Positions 45,865 to 54,868 of a DNA stretch of 64,000 bases are shown here, piece by piece. Numbering within the stretch: position 1 is the first letter of the stretch; the number at the start of each line of letters is the position of its first letter. The stretch comes from Spirochaetales bacterium (GTDB lineage: Bacteria > Spirochaetota > Spirochaetia > SZUA-6 > RPPD01). Under the pieces are notes generated by a model. That model had not been told where the DNA came from. It did not search any database and saw only the letters and a program-made list of their open reading frames with translations. Where the stretch lies: assembly GCA_016929065.1 (NCBI GenBank), contig JAFGJO010000009.1, positions 42,730 through 106,729 on the forward strand, given 5' to 3'. A program made the position numbers and the translations under genes.

Positions 45865-46440
45865 TTATTCATTTATAGAGAATGTGTAAATTTCCCGAAA
45901 AGCATGAAAAGAATAAAAATCATCATTTTTTCCATATGCAACGAGTACCGGGAGGATAAATTCTTTCTGTGCGAGCAGATCTGTCCTTGAAATGGCGATT
46001 TCAAGGACTGTTTTCCCGTTTTTCTCTGACATGGCATGCATTGTGATGTTGTGTGAAACAAGTTTAGAGTGACTGTGTCCGGCACCTTTCTGGACATCGA
46101 AGTCAGTTTTCAAATTCTTGATATATCCAATACAGAATATGGCGTTATTCATGTTAACTGAGCCGTATCCAATGGAAACCCAGCCGGAGGTCGTACCCGA
46201 AAAACCAAGAAAAACAGTTTTGTCGGTCACTGTCGCTGCTATTGCCCAGGTTCCATTGTCTTCAAAAAAGACATATTCTCCCGCTGTTAGTGAACCATCA
46301 ATAACCGGATTTTTGCCTGTTACCGTTATCGCCCTCTCCTTTGTCCCCTGACAGAAGCCGGGAATTGCGACCACGAACAAAAGACCAACGATCAATACTG
46401 AGCGGGCAACTGTTCCCAAGCCCAATGTCGTCTTGTTCAT
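45865..46440 (-). CDS. exported DOMON-domain protein
   Basis: A 191-residue protein with a signal peptide (about 1-31) and a single DOMON-like beta sandwich: VIDGSLTAGEY, TVFLGFSGTTSGWVSIGYG, an Met/Asn-rich NMNNAIFCIGY strand and a GHSHSK segment. DOMON domains bind heme or sugars. It follows the pectate-lyase-like gene by 13 bases with a very strong AAGGAGGAG site, and the pair ends in a shared terminator, which hints at sugar binding; a heme role stays possible because of the Met and His residues. Confidence 0.75.
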   Translation of the reverse strand: MNKTTLGLGTVARSVLIVGLLFVVAIPGFCQGTKERAITVTGKNPVIDGSLTAGEYVFFEDNGTWAIAATVTDKTVFLGFSGTTSGWVSIGYGSVNMNNAIFCIGYIKNLKTDFDVQKGAGHSHSKLVSHNITMHAMSEKNGKTVLEIAISRTDLLAQKEFILPVLVAYGKNDDFYSFHAFREIYTFSINE

Positions 46441-46453
46441 GTTCTCCTCCTTT

Positions 46454-47836
46454 TTAAAATGATGCTGCAGCCAGGGAATTCAAATATTCTTCCAGATTTG
46501 TGTATCCATTGCTGTTCGCATCCTGCGCGCTGTCATCTTTTTTTGGATCAAGTTTGTTTGCTGTTTCCCAATTATCGGGCATTCCGTCATGATCTGAATC
46601 AGCAGGCGGCTCGGTGCTCCTGTATACGGGATATCCGCCGACATCAGTAACATTGTCGATAATTTTTCCTTTTTTTGTCAGGACATTTGATACAATTCGT
46701 GCATCAATACTGTCCCTGTTGGGGACACTTGCACCGGCTTTATCGATGATTTTTTTATATGCTTCAGCAGCATCCTCGGCCTTGATCATTACCATCTTTA
46801 TCGGCGATGACTGTTTGTAGGATGCAATGCGGTCTTTGGGGAATACCTCATCAAAGTCCACCAGGGACCAGGGGTCTGCTGGTTTGACGCCGTTCATGTA
46901 ATTGTCCCTGAAATACGCTTTTGCTTCCGGGCAATATTCACGAAAGGCAATGTTTTGTTCGGAATTCTGTCCTGAAATATAATAATTGCCGATGAAATTG
47001 TAGCTGGAGTAGGAATCTTTATCCATATTGTATCCGGCGTACTCGCCGCCCCAGTCATAGACGACATTATTCGCAAATTCAAAAAAAAGGCCTTTGGGAT
47101 CTTTTTTGGTGTTTGCATAGTTTCCCGGGCGGGGGAGTCTGGCCCGATGATGTGCATACAGATTATGATGATAAGTGTACTGCACGCCGAGACCGCCGCG
47201 GATAAGCGAGCCGAATCCGTGATCACCTTTTGCATGGATTGAATTGTTCAGGCTTTCGGTAATAAAACACCACTGTACACTCACATTGTCCACGATCCCT
47301 TCAAATGATACAGAGAGTGTTTCATCCACGCTCCAGCTGGCAGAGACGTGGTCGATTATGATGTAACGTCCCTTTGCAATGTCGATACTGTCGTATTCCT
47401 GTTTTGCATCGGTACCAAGCCGAACCCGGATGAACCGGACGATAACATGGTCTGTCAAGATACGCAGCAAATAGTTTTTTATACAGATCCCGTCTCCGGG
47501 TGCTGTTTGTCCGGCAATTGTGATATACGGTTTCATGACAAGCAAAGGACTCTCGAGTTCGATGGTACCGGATACGCGGAATACGACTGTCCGGGGACCC
47601 TCTGTTTCTATGGCTTCACGCAAAGAACCCTGGCCGGAATCTTTCAGGTTTGTTACCTCTATCACTTTGCCGCCGCGGCCGCCGATTGTGTAAGCCCCTG
47701 CACCATCAGCTCCCGGGAATGCAATTATTTTTCCCGGTTCGGCTGTTTTTTTCCCCGAAGGGACGGGCGTTGATGTGCAGGTAACAAGGAACACGATACA
47801 CAGTACGCTGAGAACAATATACTTTGTCTTTTTCAT
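46454..47836 (-). CDS. exported pectate-lyase-like beta-helix lipoprotein
   Basis: A 460-residue protein with a signal and a relaxed spirochaete-type lipobox (FLVTC). Residues 30-380 form a right-handed beta helix of the polysaccharide lyase type (AFPGADGAGAYTIGGRGG, SGQGSLREAIE, then IIIDHVSASWSVDE and LYAHHRARLPRPG). A C-terminal calcium-binding, thrombospondin-type-3-like motif follows (DSDHDGMPDNWE, then DANSNGYTNLEEYL). It probably cleaves pectin-like polysaccharide outside the cell. The start at 47836 has an AGGAGGA site; a longer frame upstream has none. A DOMON protein is co-encoded downstream. Confidence 0.85.
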   Translation of the reverse strand: MKKTKYIVLSVLCIVFLVTCTSTPVPSGKKTAEPGKIIAFPGADGAGAYTIGGRGGKVIEVTNLKDSGQGSLREAIETEGPRTVVFRVSGTIELESPLLVMKPYITIAGQTAPGDGICIKNYLLRILTDHVIVRFIRVRLGTDAKQEYDSIDIAKGRYIIIDHVSASWSVDETLSVSFEGIVDNVSVQWCFITESLNNSIHAKGDHGFGSLIRGGLGVQYTYHHNLYAHHRARLPRPGNYANTKKDPKGLFFEFANNVVYDWGGEYAGYNMDKDSYSSYNFIGNYYISGQNSEQNIAFREYCPEAKAYFRDNYMNGVKPADPWSLVDFDEVFPKDRIASYKQSSPIKMVMIKAEDAAEAYKKIIDKAGASVPNRDSIDARIVSNVLTKKGKIIDNVTDVGGYPVYRSTEPPADSDHDGMPDNWETANKLDPKKDDSAQDANSNGYTNLEEYLNSLAAASF

Positions 47837-47988
47837 GATTTTCCTCCTAAAGATTGGTTTTTTTATTACATGCAGCACGATTTTGATTCTGTCAAGAAAA
47901 AAAGCATATTCCTTTTACTGCCTGTCGTCAAGATTTGGGCTGTCAATATGTCTCTGTGCTGCATATCGGATAATGCGCTGAGATATCC

Positions 47989-48576
47989 TTACAATGTGAT
48001 TCCAAGGGATTTTTCAACGGTTATTTTAACAAATTTAAGAATATCCTGTACTTTTATACCAACCGAACTCGACCGTACAAGTTTCACCGCATTGAATATT
48101 CCCAAAAAATATACAATAAGTGCGGCCTCCATGGAGCTTTTATCAAATCCTTCAAGAATCTTTTTGTCTTTTGCAACGGACTGGACAAGACCAAAAATGG
48201 CGGTACTCAGTTCCTCTACTTTTTCCTCGATTTTTGTGTATTTGATGGCCTCGGAGAGCAGAATATTGATAAGATCGAGGTCATTGAGTATTTCGGGAAT
48301 AAAATTGTCAATGAGCTTTTTCAATTTGACCTCTCCGGATTCTTTGGATCCCATGGTGTCAAAAAGGCGCGCCCGCAATTCATTCCATCCTTCTTCGACG
48401 ATGACGCGGACTATTTCTTCCTTGTTTGTAAAATAGGTATAGATACTCCCGACGGGGAGATTGGTTTCTTTGACAATATCGGATATTGAGGTGTTGAAAA
48501 AACCATTCTGCGCAAACAACATTTTTGCGGAGTGCAGTATTATTGACCTTTTGTTCTCGTCTTTTGCACGAGCCAT
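47989..48576 (-). CDS. TetR-family transcriptional regulator
   Basis: A 195-residue regulator: N-terminal helix-turn-helix KMLFAQNGFFNTSISDIVKE, then LPVGSIYTYFTNKEEIV, and a helical ligand domain. The start at 48576 (MARAKDENKRS) has a GGAGGG site, and a TATAAT sequence lies 16-21 bases upstream; the longer frame to 48642 overlaps that box. It probably represses itself and a neighbour; the divergent or adjacent targets are not clear. Confidence 0.85.
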   Translation of the reverse strand: MARAKDENKRSIILHSAKMLFAQNGFFNTSISDIVKETNLPVGSIYTYFTNKEEIVRVIVEEGWNELRARLFDTMGSKESGEVKLKKLIDNFIPEILNDLDLINILLSEAIKYTKIEEKVEELSTAIFGLVQSVAKDKKILEGFDKSSMEAALIVYFLGIFNAVKLVRSSSVGIKVQDILKFVKITVEKSLGITL

Positions 48577-48680
48577 GCGTGCCCTCCAGGCATTATACGT
48601 TATTAATGATAGGGTTTTTTTCGTTTTGTGTAAATACAGCAAGCCAGCCGATTCTGCGGGAGTGAAACCTTCAATTCAGA

Positions 48681-49586
48681 TTAAAACTCACCAACCGGAA
48701 TTACTTCTTCTTCAAGACAAAATCCACAGGTCTTTTTCACCTTCGCTTTGACAAAAGCAATAAGCGAGAGAACATCATCTGCAGTTGCCTTTCCTGTATT
48801 GATAATGATATTTGCATGTTTTGGTGATATTTGTGCTCCGCCGATGGCATACCCCCGTAATCCGAGAGAGTCGATTATTTTGCCGGTTGGTTCGTTGAAT
48901 GCCCGGTTGTTTTTGAATATCGATCCGGCCGAGGGATAATCAAAATGTCCTTTTTTTTTCCGGTCCTGGTGTTTTTCAGCCATCAGTTTTTTCAGTATTT
49001 CTGTATTTCCGGGAGAAAGAGAAAAGCAGGCTTCAATAATTATCTCACGGCTTTTTTGAAAAGGTGTTTTTTTATAATCAAACTGCACAGGATTGATTGG
49101 TGAAGTTGTTATTTCTCCGCGGGTGTCTATTGTTGTGACAGAATGAAGTGTATCGGAGATTGATATCCCGTAACAGCGGGCGTTCATCCAGACAGATCCC
49201 CCGACACTTCCCGGCATTGAATAAAACATTTCGAGCCCCTGCAGTGCGGCTGCAGCAGACTGTTCCGCTGCAAAACTCATTGTTAAACCGGCGCCTGCGG
49301 TGACAATGGACTCGTGAATGCTCAAGCCTGAAAATTCAGACATTGAGATGACACAGCCACGGATCCCCTTATCCGAGACGATAATATTGGCTCCGCCACC
49401 GAGGATGAAAACGGGAATATGATTTGTCCGGCAGGTATGCAGCACAATCTGCAGCTGGTCCCGGGATTTCGGAACAACAAAAATATCTGCAGGTCCGCCG
49501 ATTTTGAAAGAAGTATGCTCTGCAAGCGGAAAATCAGGGTAAAAAGAGACAGAACTGTCTGAACAGACTGAAATAAGGTGCTGCAT
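48681..49586 (-). CDS. murB: UDP-N-acetylenolpyruvoylglucosamine reductase
   Basis: A 301-residue FAD enzyme of peptidoglycan synthesis. HTSFKIGGPADIF, LGGGANIIVSDKGIRG, MPGSVGGSVWMNARCYG and YPSAGSIFKNN (catalytic Ser region) are present; the C-terminal EEEVIPVG holds the catalytic Glu. The ATG at 49586 fits family length; the longer frame to 49646 adds unrelated residues. No ribosome site is present, but a TATCAT (49601-49596) ends nine bases before this ATG, so the mRNA may be leaderless. Confidence 0.9.
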   Translation of the reverse strand: MQHLISVCSDSSVSFYPDFPLAEHTSFKIGGPADIFVVPKSRDQLQIVLHTCRTNHIPVFILGGGANIIVSDKGIRGCVISMSEFSGLSIHESIVTAGAGLTMSFAAEQSAAAALQGLEMFYSMPGSVGGSVWMNARCYGISISDTLHSVTTIDTRGEITTSPINPVQFDYKKTPFQKSREIIIEACFSLSPGNTEILKKLMAEKHQDRKKKGHFDYPSAGSIFKNNRAFNEPTGKIIDSLGLRGYAIGGAQISPKHANIIINTGKATADDVLSLIAFVKAKVKKTCGFCLEEEVIPVGEF

Positions 49587-49674
49587 AGTGAGCACATGAT
49601 ACCTGTAAATCTGAAAAAAAACCATCCCCGAAAATCTGTTTCCCATATGCGGTTTTGTGACAGATCATTGTGAG

Positions 49675-49703
49675 TTGCCTTTGGAAAAATTATTTGTTAT
49701 CAT
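49675..49703 (+). promoter_or_regulatory. sigma-70-like promoter for cysS
   Basis: TTGCCT (49675-49680), 17-base spacer, TATCAT (49698-49703), about 130 bases before the GTG start at 49836. Confidence 0.45.
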
Positions 49704-49835
49704 CGTTAGACATTTCATGACACAAATGTTTTTTATATATGGTTGTAACAAAACAGTACTTCACTCGCTTTATATTGTTTAACGGTCTTGAAAACCGGGA
49801 CGTGTGTGGATTTTTTTGTCAATTGGAGGACCAGG

Positions 49836-51242
49836 GTGACCATCAGCCTTTTTAATACCTATACCCGTTCATTGCAGGAAGTAACACCATTGCTGGATAA
49901 CCAGGTGAAATTGTATGCATGCGGTCCGACTGTGTATAATTATGCCCACATCGGAAATTTGCGAACCTATATTTTTGTGGATATATTACGGCGATCCCTT
50001 GAGTTTGCGGGATTTACAGTCAATCATGTGATGAATATTACTGACGTCGGACATTTGTCGGATGATGCCGATGAGGGAGAAGACAAGGTGGTCCGGGAAT
50101 CCCGCCGGAGCGGGAAAACAGTATGGGAAATTGCAGAGTATTATACCAATGCTTTTTTTTCTGATATTGCCCGGCTGAATATCAAAACCCCGACAACCTC
50201 ATGCAAGGCAACTGATCATATTGATGACATGATCAGACTGATAATGAAAATTGAAGAAAACGGTTTTACGTACAGTGCGGGCGGAAACCTGTATTTTGAT
50301 ATCAGTAAATTCCCCGAGTATGGAAAGCTTGCACTGCTCTCCCTTGATGATTTGAAAACAGGGGCACGTATTGCAGTCGATGAACAAAAGAAAAATCCCC
50401 AGGATTTCGTTTTATGGTTTACAAACTCAAAATTTGACCGGCAGGCCATGATTTGGGAATCGCCATGGGGCAGGGGATATCCCGGATGGCACATCGAATG
50501 CAGTGCCATGGCAATGCGGTTTTTGGGAGATGAATTTGACATTCACTGTGGAGGAATTGACCATATACCGGTACACCATACCAACGAAATAGCCCAGTCC
50601 CAGGCTGCGACTGGAAAACAGCCGGTGAAGTGCTGGGTTCACGGAGAGTTTCTGCTTTTTGACAAGGAAAAAATGTCAAAGTCAGCAGGAAATTTCCTCA
50701 CGCTTTCCTTGCTGGCAGACCAGGGATATGAGCCCCTGGATTTCAGGTATTTTTGTCTGAATGCACATTATCGGACACAATTAAAATTTACCTTTGAAGC
50801 CTTGCATGCTGCAAAAACGGGCCGGAATAACCTTGTACTGCGTATTGCAGATATAAAGGAAGAATGTGATAATACTCCCACAAGAGTTTTCGGTAAAAAA
50901 TCTGAAAATTACTGGAAGGAATTTGTTGCGCATGTATGCGATGACCTGAATATGCCGCGCTGTTTGAGCGATCTTTGGCAGATGATCAAGGAAACGGATA
51001 TCCCGGCAAACGAGAAACTGGCATTAATCGAAGATATGGACAACGTTCTGGGTCTTTCCCTGATGGACTCTGTGAGGAAAGATGTTTTACTGGATGAAGA
51101 AATTACAGCGCTGGTTGAAGAACGGGAAAAAGCCCGTAAAGAGAAAAATTATCAGCGGGCGGATGAAATACGCGGGCTGTTTGTTCAGAAGGGGATTGTC
51201 CTTGAGGATACGGCAGCGGGCGTCAGGTGGAGAAAAAAATAA
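49836..51242 (+). CDS. cysS: cysteinyl-tRNA synthetase
   Basis: A 468-residue class I synthetase: YACGPTVYNYAHIGN (zinc Cys and HIGH), WHIECSAMAM and IHCGGIDHIPVHHTNE (zinc site), and KMSKSAGN. C-terminal helices and the CysS tail motif (ARKEKNYQRADEIRG) are intact. A GTG at 49836 with a GGAGG site six bases upstream gives the usual N-terminus (start, then TISLFNTYTRSL); a longer frame to 49788 is possible. It is followed after 31 bases by an ECF sigma gene. Confidence 0.95.
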   Translation: MTISLFNTYTRSLQEVTPLLDNQVKLYACGPTVYNYAHIGNLRTYIFVDILRRSLEFAGFTVNHVMNITDVGHLSDDADEGEDKVVRESRRSGKTVWEIAEYYTNAFFSDIARLNIKTPTTSCKATDHIDDMIRLIMKIEENGFTYSAGGNLYFDISKFPEYGKLALLSLDDLKTGARIAVDEQKKNPQDFVLWFTNSKFDRQAMIWESPWGRGYPGWHIECSAMAMRFLGDEFDIHCGGIDHIPVHHTNEIAQSQAATGKQPVKCWVHGEFLLFDKEKMSKSAGNFLTLSLLADQGYEPLDFRYFCLNAHYRTQLKFTFEALHAAKTGRNNLVLRIADIKEECDNTPTRVFGKKSENYWKEFVAHVCDDLNMPRCLSDLWQMIKETDIPANEKLALIEDMDNVLGLSLMDSVRKDVLLDEEITALVEEREKARKEKNYQRADEIRGLFVQKGIVLEDTAAGVRWRKK

Positions 51243-51273
51243 TTTGTAACAAAAGAGGAGACGAGCTGTTTTT

Positions 51274-51813
51274 ATGGTAAACACGAGCGGTGTGGATGAA
51301 CGGCGTTTCAACAGAGAGTACAAGGAGCTCTTTCCGATAATATTTCGTGTTGCGTTGCGGGTGACAGGGGATTGCGATGCTGCGGAGGATTTGTGCCATG
51401 ACGCGTTTATCAAATACTACCAGCGGCATGAACCGCTGCCCGATACGGATCAGGCAAAATATTGGCTGATTCGTGTGGTGAAAAACATGAGCCTGAATTA
51501 TGCAAAGCGGAAAACGCGGGAACGGAAGGCTATTGGAAAACTACAGAAAATAGAACCGGTGTTTGCAGATTCCGAAGAAAAGCGCGTACTTGAAAACGAG
51601 ACAAAGAAGGAAGTGCAGGATGCACTTGACAAACTGCCGTATAAACTGCGTGCTGTTTTGGTTTTCAAGGAGTATGGCGGACTGAATTACCGGGATATAG
51701 GAAAACTGATGGGAATCAGCGAAGGAAACGTAAAGGTGCGTGTTTTTCGTGCACGCGAGCAGTTGGGAAAAATTCTCTCACGAAGGAGGCAAAATCATGT
51801 GTCCGAAGGATGA
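51274..51813 (+). CDS. ECF-type RNA polymerase sigma factor
   Basis: A 179-residue sigma factor with region 2 (YKELFPIIFRVALRVTGD, then AEDLCHDAFIKYYQR) and region 4 (LPYKLRAVLVFKEYGG, then YRDIGKLMGISEGNVKVRV). There is no region 3 domain. It should guide transcription of a regulon controlled by the anti-sigma factor encoded next, whose start overlaps its end by 17 bases. The ATG has only a distant GAGGAG site (about 13 bases), so translation may be weak or depend on cysS. Confidence 0.92.
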   Translation: MVNTSGVDERRFNREYKELFPIIFRVALRVTGDCDAAEDLCHDAFIKYYQRHEPLPDTDQAKYWLIRVVKNMSLNYAKRKTRERKAIGKLQKIEPVFADSEEKRVLENETKKEVQDALDKLPYKLRAVLVFKEYGGLNYRDIGKLMGISEGNVKVRVFRAREQLGKILSRRRQNHVSEG

Positions 51814-52375
51814 AATACTCTCGGCATTTTGTGATGGTGAGATTGGATCGCCATGGGACAAACGGCTTCAGCATCATATCAATCAATGTGCACGATGTTC
51901 CGGCAAAGTTGCGCAGTACAGGGAAATCACCGGACTGTTTCATAATGATGGAGTTTCTATTGGGGAATCAATGAAACGGGTAAAAGCCAGAATAACGAAT
52001 ACTCTTGCCGTTCAACAAAATGAAACAGTCATCCACCCTGCTGCGGGGAGCATGCACATACCGTTTTGGCGCAAGCAGGTGATGGTACCCATGCCGGTTC
52101 TCGCAGCGGGATTTTCCGTGCTTTTTGTTCTGGTGGCATCACTTTTCTTTTTTCTTGGGAGAAATGATACCCAGGTTGCCCGGACAACTCCCGAACCGGA
52201 TCCTCAACAGAATATTCACGTCTACTATTCTATGGACAATCCCGAATTGCTGCGCAAGATACTCAGTGACAAGGAATACCATGAGGAAGTAATCATCGAG
52301 CTGCCTCGGGAAAACGATTTTTCAATTGTTGGAGAACCGGAAGTAAAACGGATAATTGGTTCAAAAGGGAATTAA
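51797..52375 (+). CDS. zinc-finger transmembrane anti-sigma factor
   Basis: A 192-residue protein. The N-terminal domain holds the ZAS zinc motif His27-x3-Cys31-x2-Cys34 (HINQCARC) and DEILSAFCDGE. One membrane helix is at about 98-120, and about 70 residues lie outside the membrane. It binds and inhibits the ECF factor encoded just before. The ATG has a GGAGG site and sits within the sigma gene, the usual coupled layout. Its outer part has no recognised sensor domain. Confidence 0.9.
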   Translation: MCPKDEILSAFCDGEIGSPWDKRLQHHINQCARCSGKVAQYREITGLFHNDGVSIGESMKRVKARITNTLAVQQNETVIHPAAGSMHIPFWRKQVMVPMPVLAAGFSVLFVLVASLFFFLGRNDTQVARTTPEPDPQQNIHVYYSMDNPELLRKILSDKEYHEEVIIELPRENDFSIVGEPEVKRIIGSKGN

Positions 52376-52376
52376 T

Positions 52377-52847
52377 ATGATAATGAGATTGTTTGCTTTT
52401 CTGTTTGGAATGGTGCTCGTTTCCGGAGTCTTTGCCCAGGAAGAAGATTTGTCGCAAATGCTGGACAAGGCATTGGTTTTAAATATCAATACAAAACTTG
52501 TATCTGAAGCAAACAAGGTGAATTGGAGCTTTTCTGTTACGAAAATTACCATTCCCGGAAAACCGGTCGCGGTACAACTGAATGGAAAAAATCTGAAGGT
52601 GTATATTAATTTTACTCCCTATAAAGAGGAAAAAGAACAAAAGGCGATTCTTGTGGCCCAGGGACAAATTTGGCTTCAGGAGACATCAACCGGTGAAGGA
52701 AAATATCTGACAACCCTGAAGACAATTCCTGTTGCAATCGGAGAGAAAATAAAATATTACCCGCTCGGAGTCGGTGATTCTTCCGAGTATACCATCGAAC
52801 TGGAGATTGAGATAATCCCCTATTCCGATTTAAAAAAGAGCAAGTAG
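52377..52847 (+). CDS. exported protein of unknown function in the ECF operon
   Basis: A 156-residue protein with a signal peptide (about 1-20, ending VFAQ) and a beta-rich mature part (VTKITIPGKPVAVQL, KNLKVYINFTPY, LEIEIIPY). It starts two bases after the anti-sigma stop with an AAAGGG site. Not recognised as a family. As a small periplasmic protein in a sigma/anti-sigma operon it could be a sensor or a regulon product. Confidence 0.65.
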   Translation: MIMRLFAFLFGMVLVSGVFAQEEDLSQMLDKALVLNINTKLVSEANKVNWSFSVTKITIPGKPVAVQLNGKNLKVYINFTPYKEEKEQKAILVAQGQIWLQETSTGEGKYLTTLKTIPVAIGEKIKYYPLGVGDSSEYTIELEIEIIPYSDLKKSK

Positions 52848-52872
52848 AAAAAGCAGCAAGGTAATAAAATCT

Positions 52873-54552
52873 ATGGAAAACGCATCCAATTCAAATGAGA
52901 ATTCAACAGTAAAAATTTACCAGCGAAAAGAGTTTATCCCGGTTGTTGTGTTTGGTACCATATTTCTTGTTCTGCTGTTCAGTACTGCGTTGTCTGGGCA
53001 TCCGCCGAATATTAATTCAATGAATCAGGATCATAATCTTACCTATGAAGTAATCACCCTCGAGGGACAGAATTTTGGAGAACCGGATAACGGCGGTGAA
53101 GTCAGAATCGGTGATCTTATTTTGGCCCCGTCCAATTTTTCAAAATGGAGTGATAACAAGATAGTCATTAATTTACCCCGGGAAGTGCCTTCCGGCGTAA
53201 TTTCGGTCATTACCAAAAACGGCAGATGCAGTGGCGAGATTTATATTAATCCAGAGGAAGTTCCCCGGATTGCTTCATATGTTGACCCCTTGATCCGTGA
53301 AGTTGTTCCCGCAGTGACGGCAGTGGGTTCTCTGGTGAATATTACAGGTGAGCGGTTTGGCCAGGAACAGGGTGAAAGCAGAGTTTTTTTTACATGGATT
53401 GAGGAAAACAGAAGCAGAAGTGAAACCGGCAATATTACGGATCCTGTTGTCTATGCCAGGGACCGCGATCTTGATTATGTCTTCTGGAGTGATAATAAAA
53501 TACAGCTTCGTGTTCCGGACGGAATACAAACCGGAAAAATTGCGCTGGTTACCATGGCCGGAATGAGCAATTTCAAGTATATTGATCTGCAAACCCGGTT
53601 TGGGGAAAAAGAATATTATGACAGAAATAAATATCCGTTGCGGCTTTCTTTTACCGTTTCGGGTACCGTGCAGCCGGATTCAGACCCGTTTTTTGTCTGG
53701 TTTCCGGTTCCGGCTGAATGGCCTGAATTGCGGGGAGTTCAGCTTTACAACACGAGTATCAATATGGATGCTGACAGAGTTGAAGGGGCTGCCCGGATTG
53801 ATTTAAATACCAGCTTGATGACGAAACCGCTGAGCATCTCAGCGGATTGCATCTTTGATCTCTATGCCATAAAGACAGAGATTGATATACATCTGGTGGA
53901 GCCGTTTCAGGACACGAAAAGCGATTTTTATAAAAAATTCACAGAGAGTGACCACTGGATACGGCCGGCAGACCCATTCATCCAGGCATTACACTACAAG
54001 TATTTCAAGAAAGAGCCGAATCCATTTATCTATGCACGCATGTTGTATGATAAAATGAGGGAAGAGTTTTCGTTTGAAGAAGTCACCGCAGATTCTTTTG
54101 ATGGTATAAGACAGTATATGGCCAAAAAAAGCGGCAATGCGAAAGTTTATGCAGTGACGTATTGTTCTTTGCTCCGTGCTGCAGGAATTCCTTCGCGGAT
54201 AGTCGGCGGCTATATCATCGATTCCAGCCGGAAATTATTGCCTCATTATTGGACTGAGTTTTTTATTGAAAAAATTGGCTGGGTGCCTGTTGATCCGTAT
54301 CTTGGGGATGAACAGCTAAATTCTTCATTTGTAAAGGGTGATGATTTTCATAATTTCTATTTTGGCAATCTGGATAACCGTCATATTCCCCTTGCAAAAG
54401 GTTTGACAGAGCTTCCCCGGCTGATCACCAATTCAAAGATCATCGGGAATGAAAAAATACCGGCTTTTTTCAGCCATATTGCAGAAATTCCGTTCACCGT
54501 CGAATCTCTTTCAATCGAATGGGATGATCCGCAACTTATCGGAATTTATTAA
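52873..54552 (+). CDS. IPT/TIG protein with inactive transglutaminase-like domain
   Basis: A 559-residue membrane-anchored protein: one N-terminal helix (about 21-42), two IPT/TIG immunoglobulin-like domains (about 55-135 and 145-250; TLEGQNFGEP, VNITGERFGQ), and a transglutaminase-like domain (about 375-490). The expected catalytic Cys is Ala423 in SGNAKVYA, while His458 (LPHYWTEF) and Asp474 (VPVDPY) remain and the RAAGIPSR motif is typical. Cysteine chemistry is therefore lost, so it may bind instead of cleave. It ends the operon with the ECF sigma and anti-sigma genes. Confidence 0.75.
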   Translation: MENASNSNENSTVKIYQRKEFIPVVVFGTIFLVLLFSTALSGHPPNINSMNQDHNLTYEVITLEGQNFGEPDNGGEVRIGDLILAPSNFSKWSDNKIVINLPREVPSGVISVITKNGRCSGEIYINPEEVPRIASYVDPLIREVVPAVTAVGSLVNITGERFGQEQGESRVFFTWIEENRSRSETGNITDPVVYARDRDLDYVFWSDNKIQLRVPDGIQTGKIALVTMAGMSNFKYIDLQTRFGEKEYYDRNKYPLRLSFTVSGTVQPDSDPFFVWFPVPAEWPELRGVQLYNTSINMDADRVEGAARIDLNTSLMTKPLSISADCIFDLYAIKTEIDIHLVEPFQDTKSDFYKKFTESDHWIRPADPFIQALHYKYFKKEPNPFIYARMLYDKMREEFSFEEVTADSFDGIRQYMAKKSGNAKVYAVTYCSLLRAAGIPSRIVGGYIIDSSRKLLPHYWTEFFIEKIGWVPVDPYLGDEQLNSSFVKGDDFHNFYFGNLDNRHIPLAKGLTELPRLITNSKIIGNEKIPAFFSHIAEIPFTVESLSIEWDDPQLIGIY

Positions 54553-54868
54553 GCGTGTTTGTGTTTTCTCTTTCTTTTAATTGACAATATGCCCCGGGGT
54601 TTTTATACTATTGAATATAAAGCAGATTGTGAAATCTGTTTTATATGATTCTAACGCTGGAATTGGTGAAAAGATAGGGTTAAAACAAATGCGATCAGGG
54701 GAGAATACCCGTGAACTGCTGTTTTAATTTTATTTTATAATGTTAGAGCATCAATCCATAATTCACTACTTTGTGAAAATAGGGTTATTTCAAGCCGGAG
54801 GGTATGGAATAGAATGTGTGGATGTTTCGTGTCGTGTGTCCGGTTATATTTTAAGTGTGGAATATACT
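54553..54868 (+). other. 316-base intergenic leader before the double-CNB gene
   Basis: It contains a strong promoter at 54581 and then about 250 bases of leader. A short hairpin, CAGATT-GTGA-AATCTG (54623-54638), lies in the leader. The sequence does not match a riboswitch class that I can recognise. The frame is open back to 54740, so part of it could be coding. Confidence 0.4.
54581..54609 (+). promoter_or_regulatory. sigma-70 promoter with CCCCGGGG spacer palindrome
   Basis: TTGACA (54581-54586), 17-base spacer, TATACT (54604-54609). The spacer holds the palindrome CCCCGGGG. Confidence 0.7.

Noticed and set aside
47870..47895. TTGACA on the minus strand before the pectate lyase gene
   Set aside because: No acceptable -10 box at 16-18 bases; the nearest TAATAA is too far.
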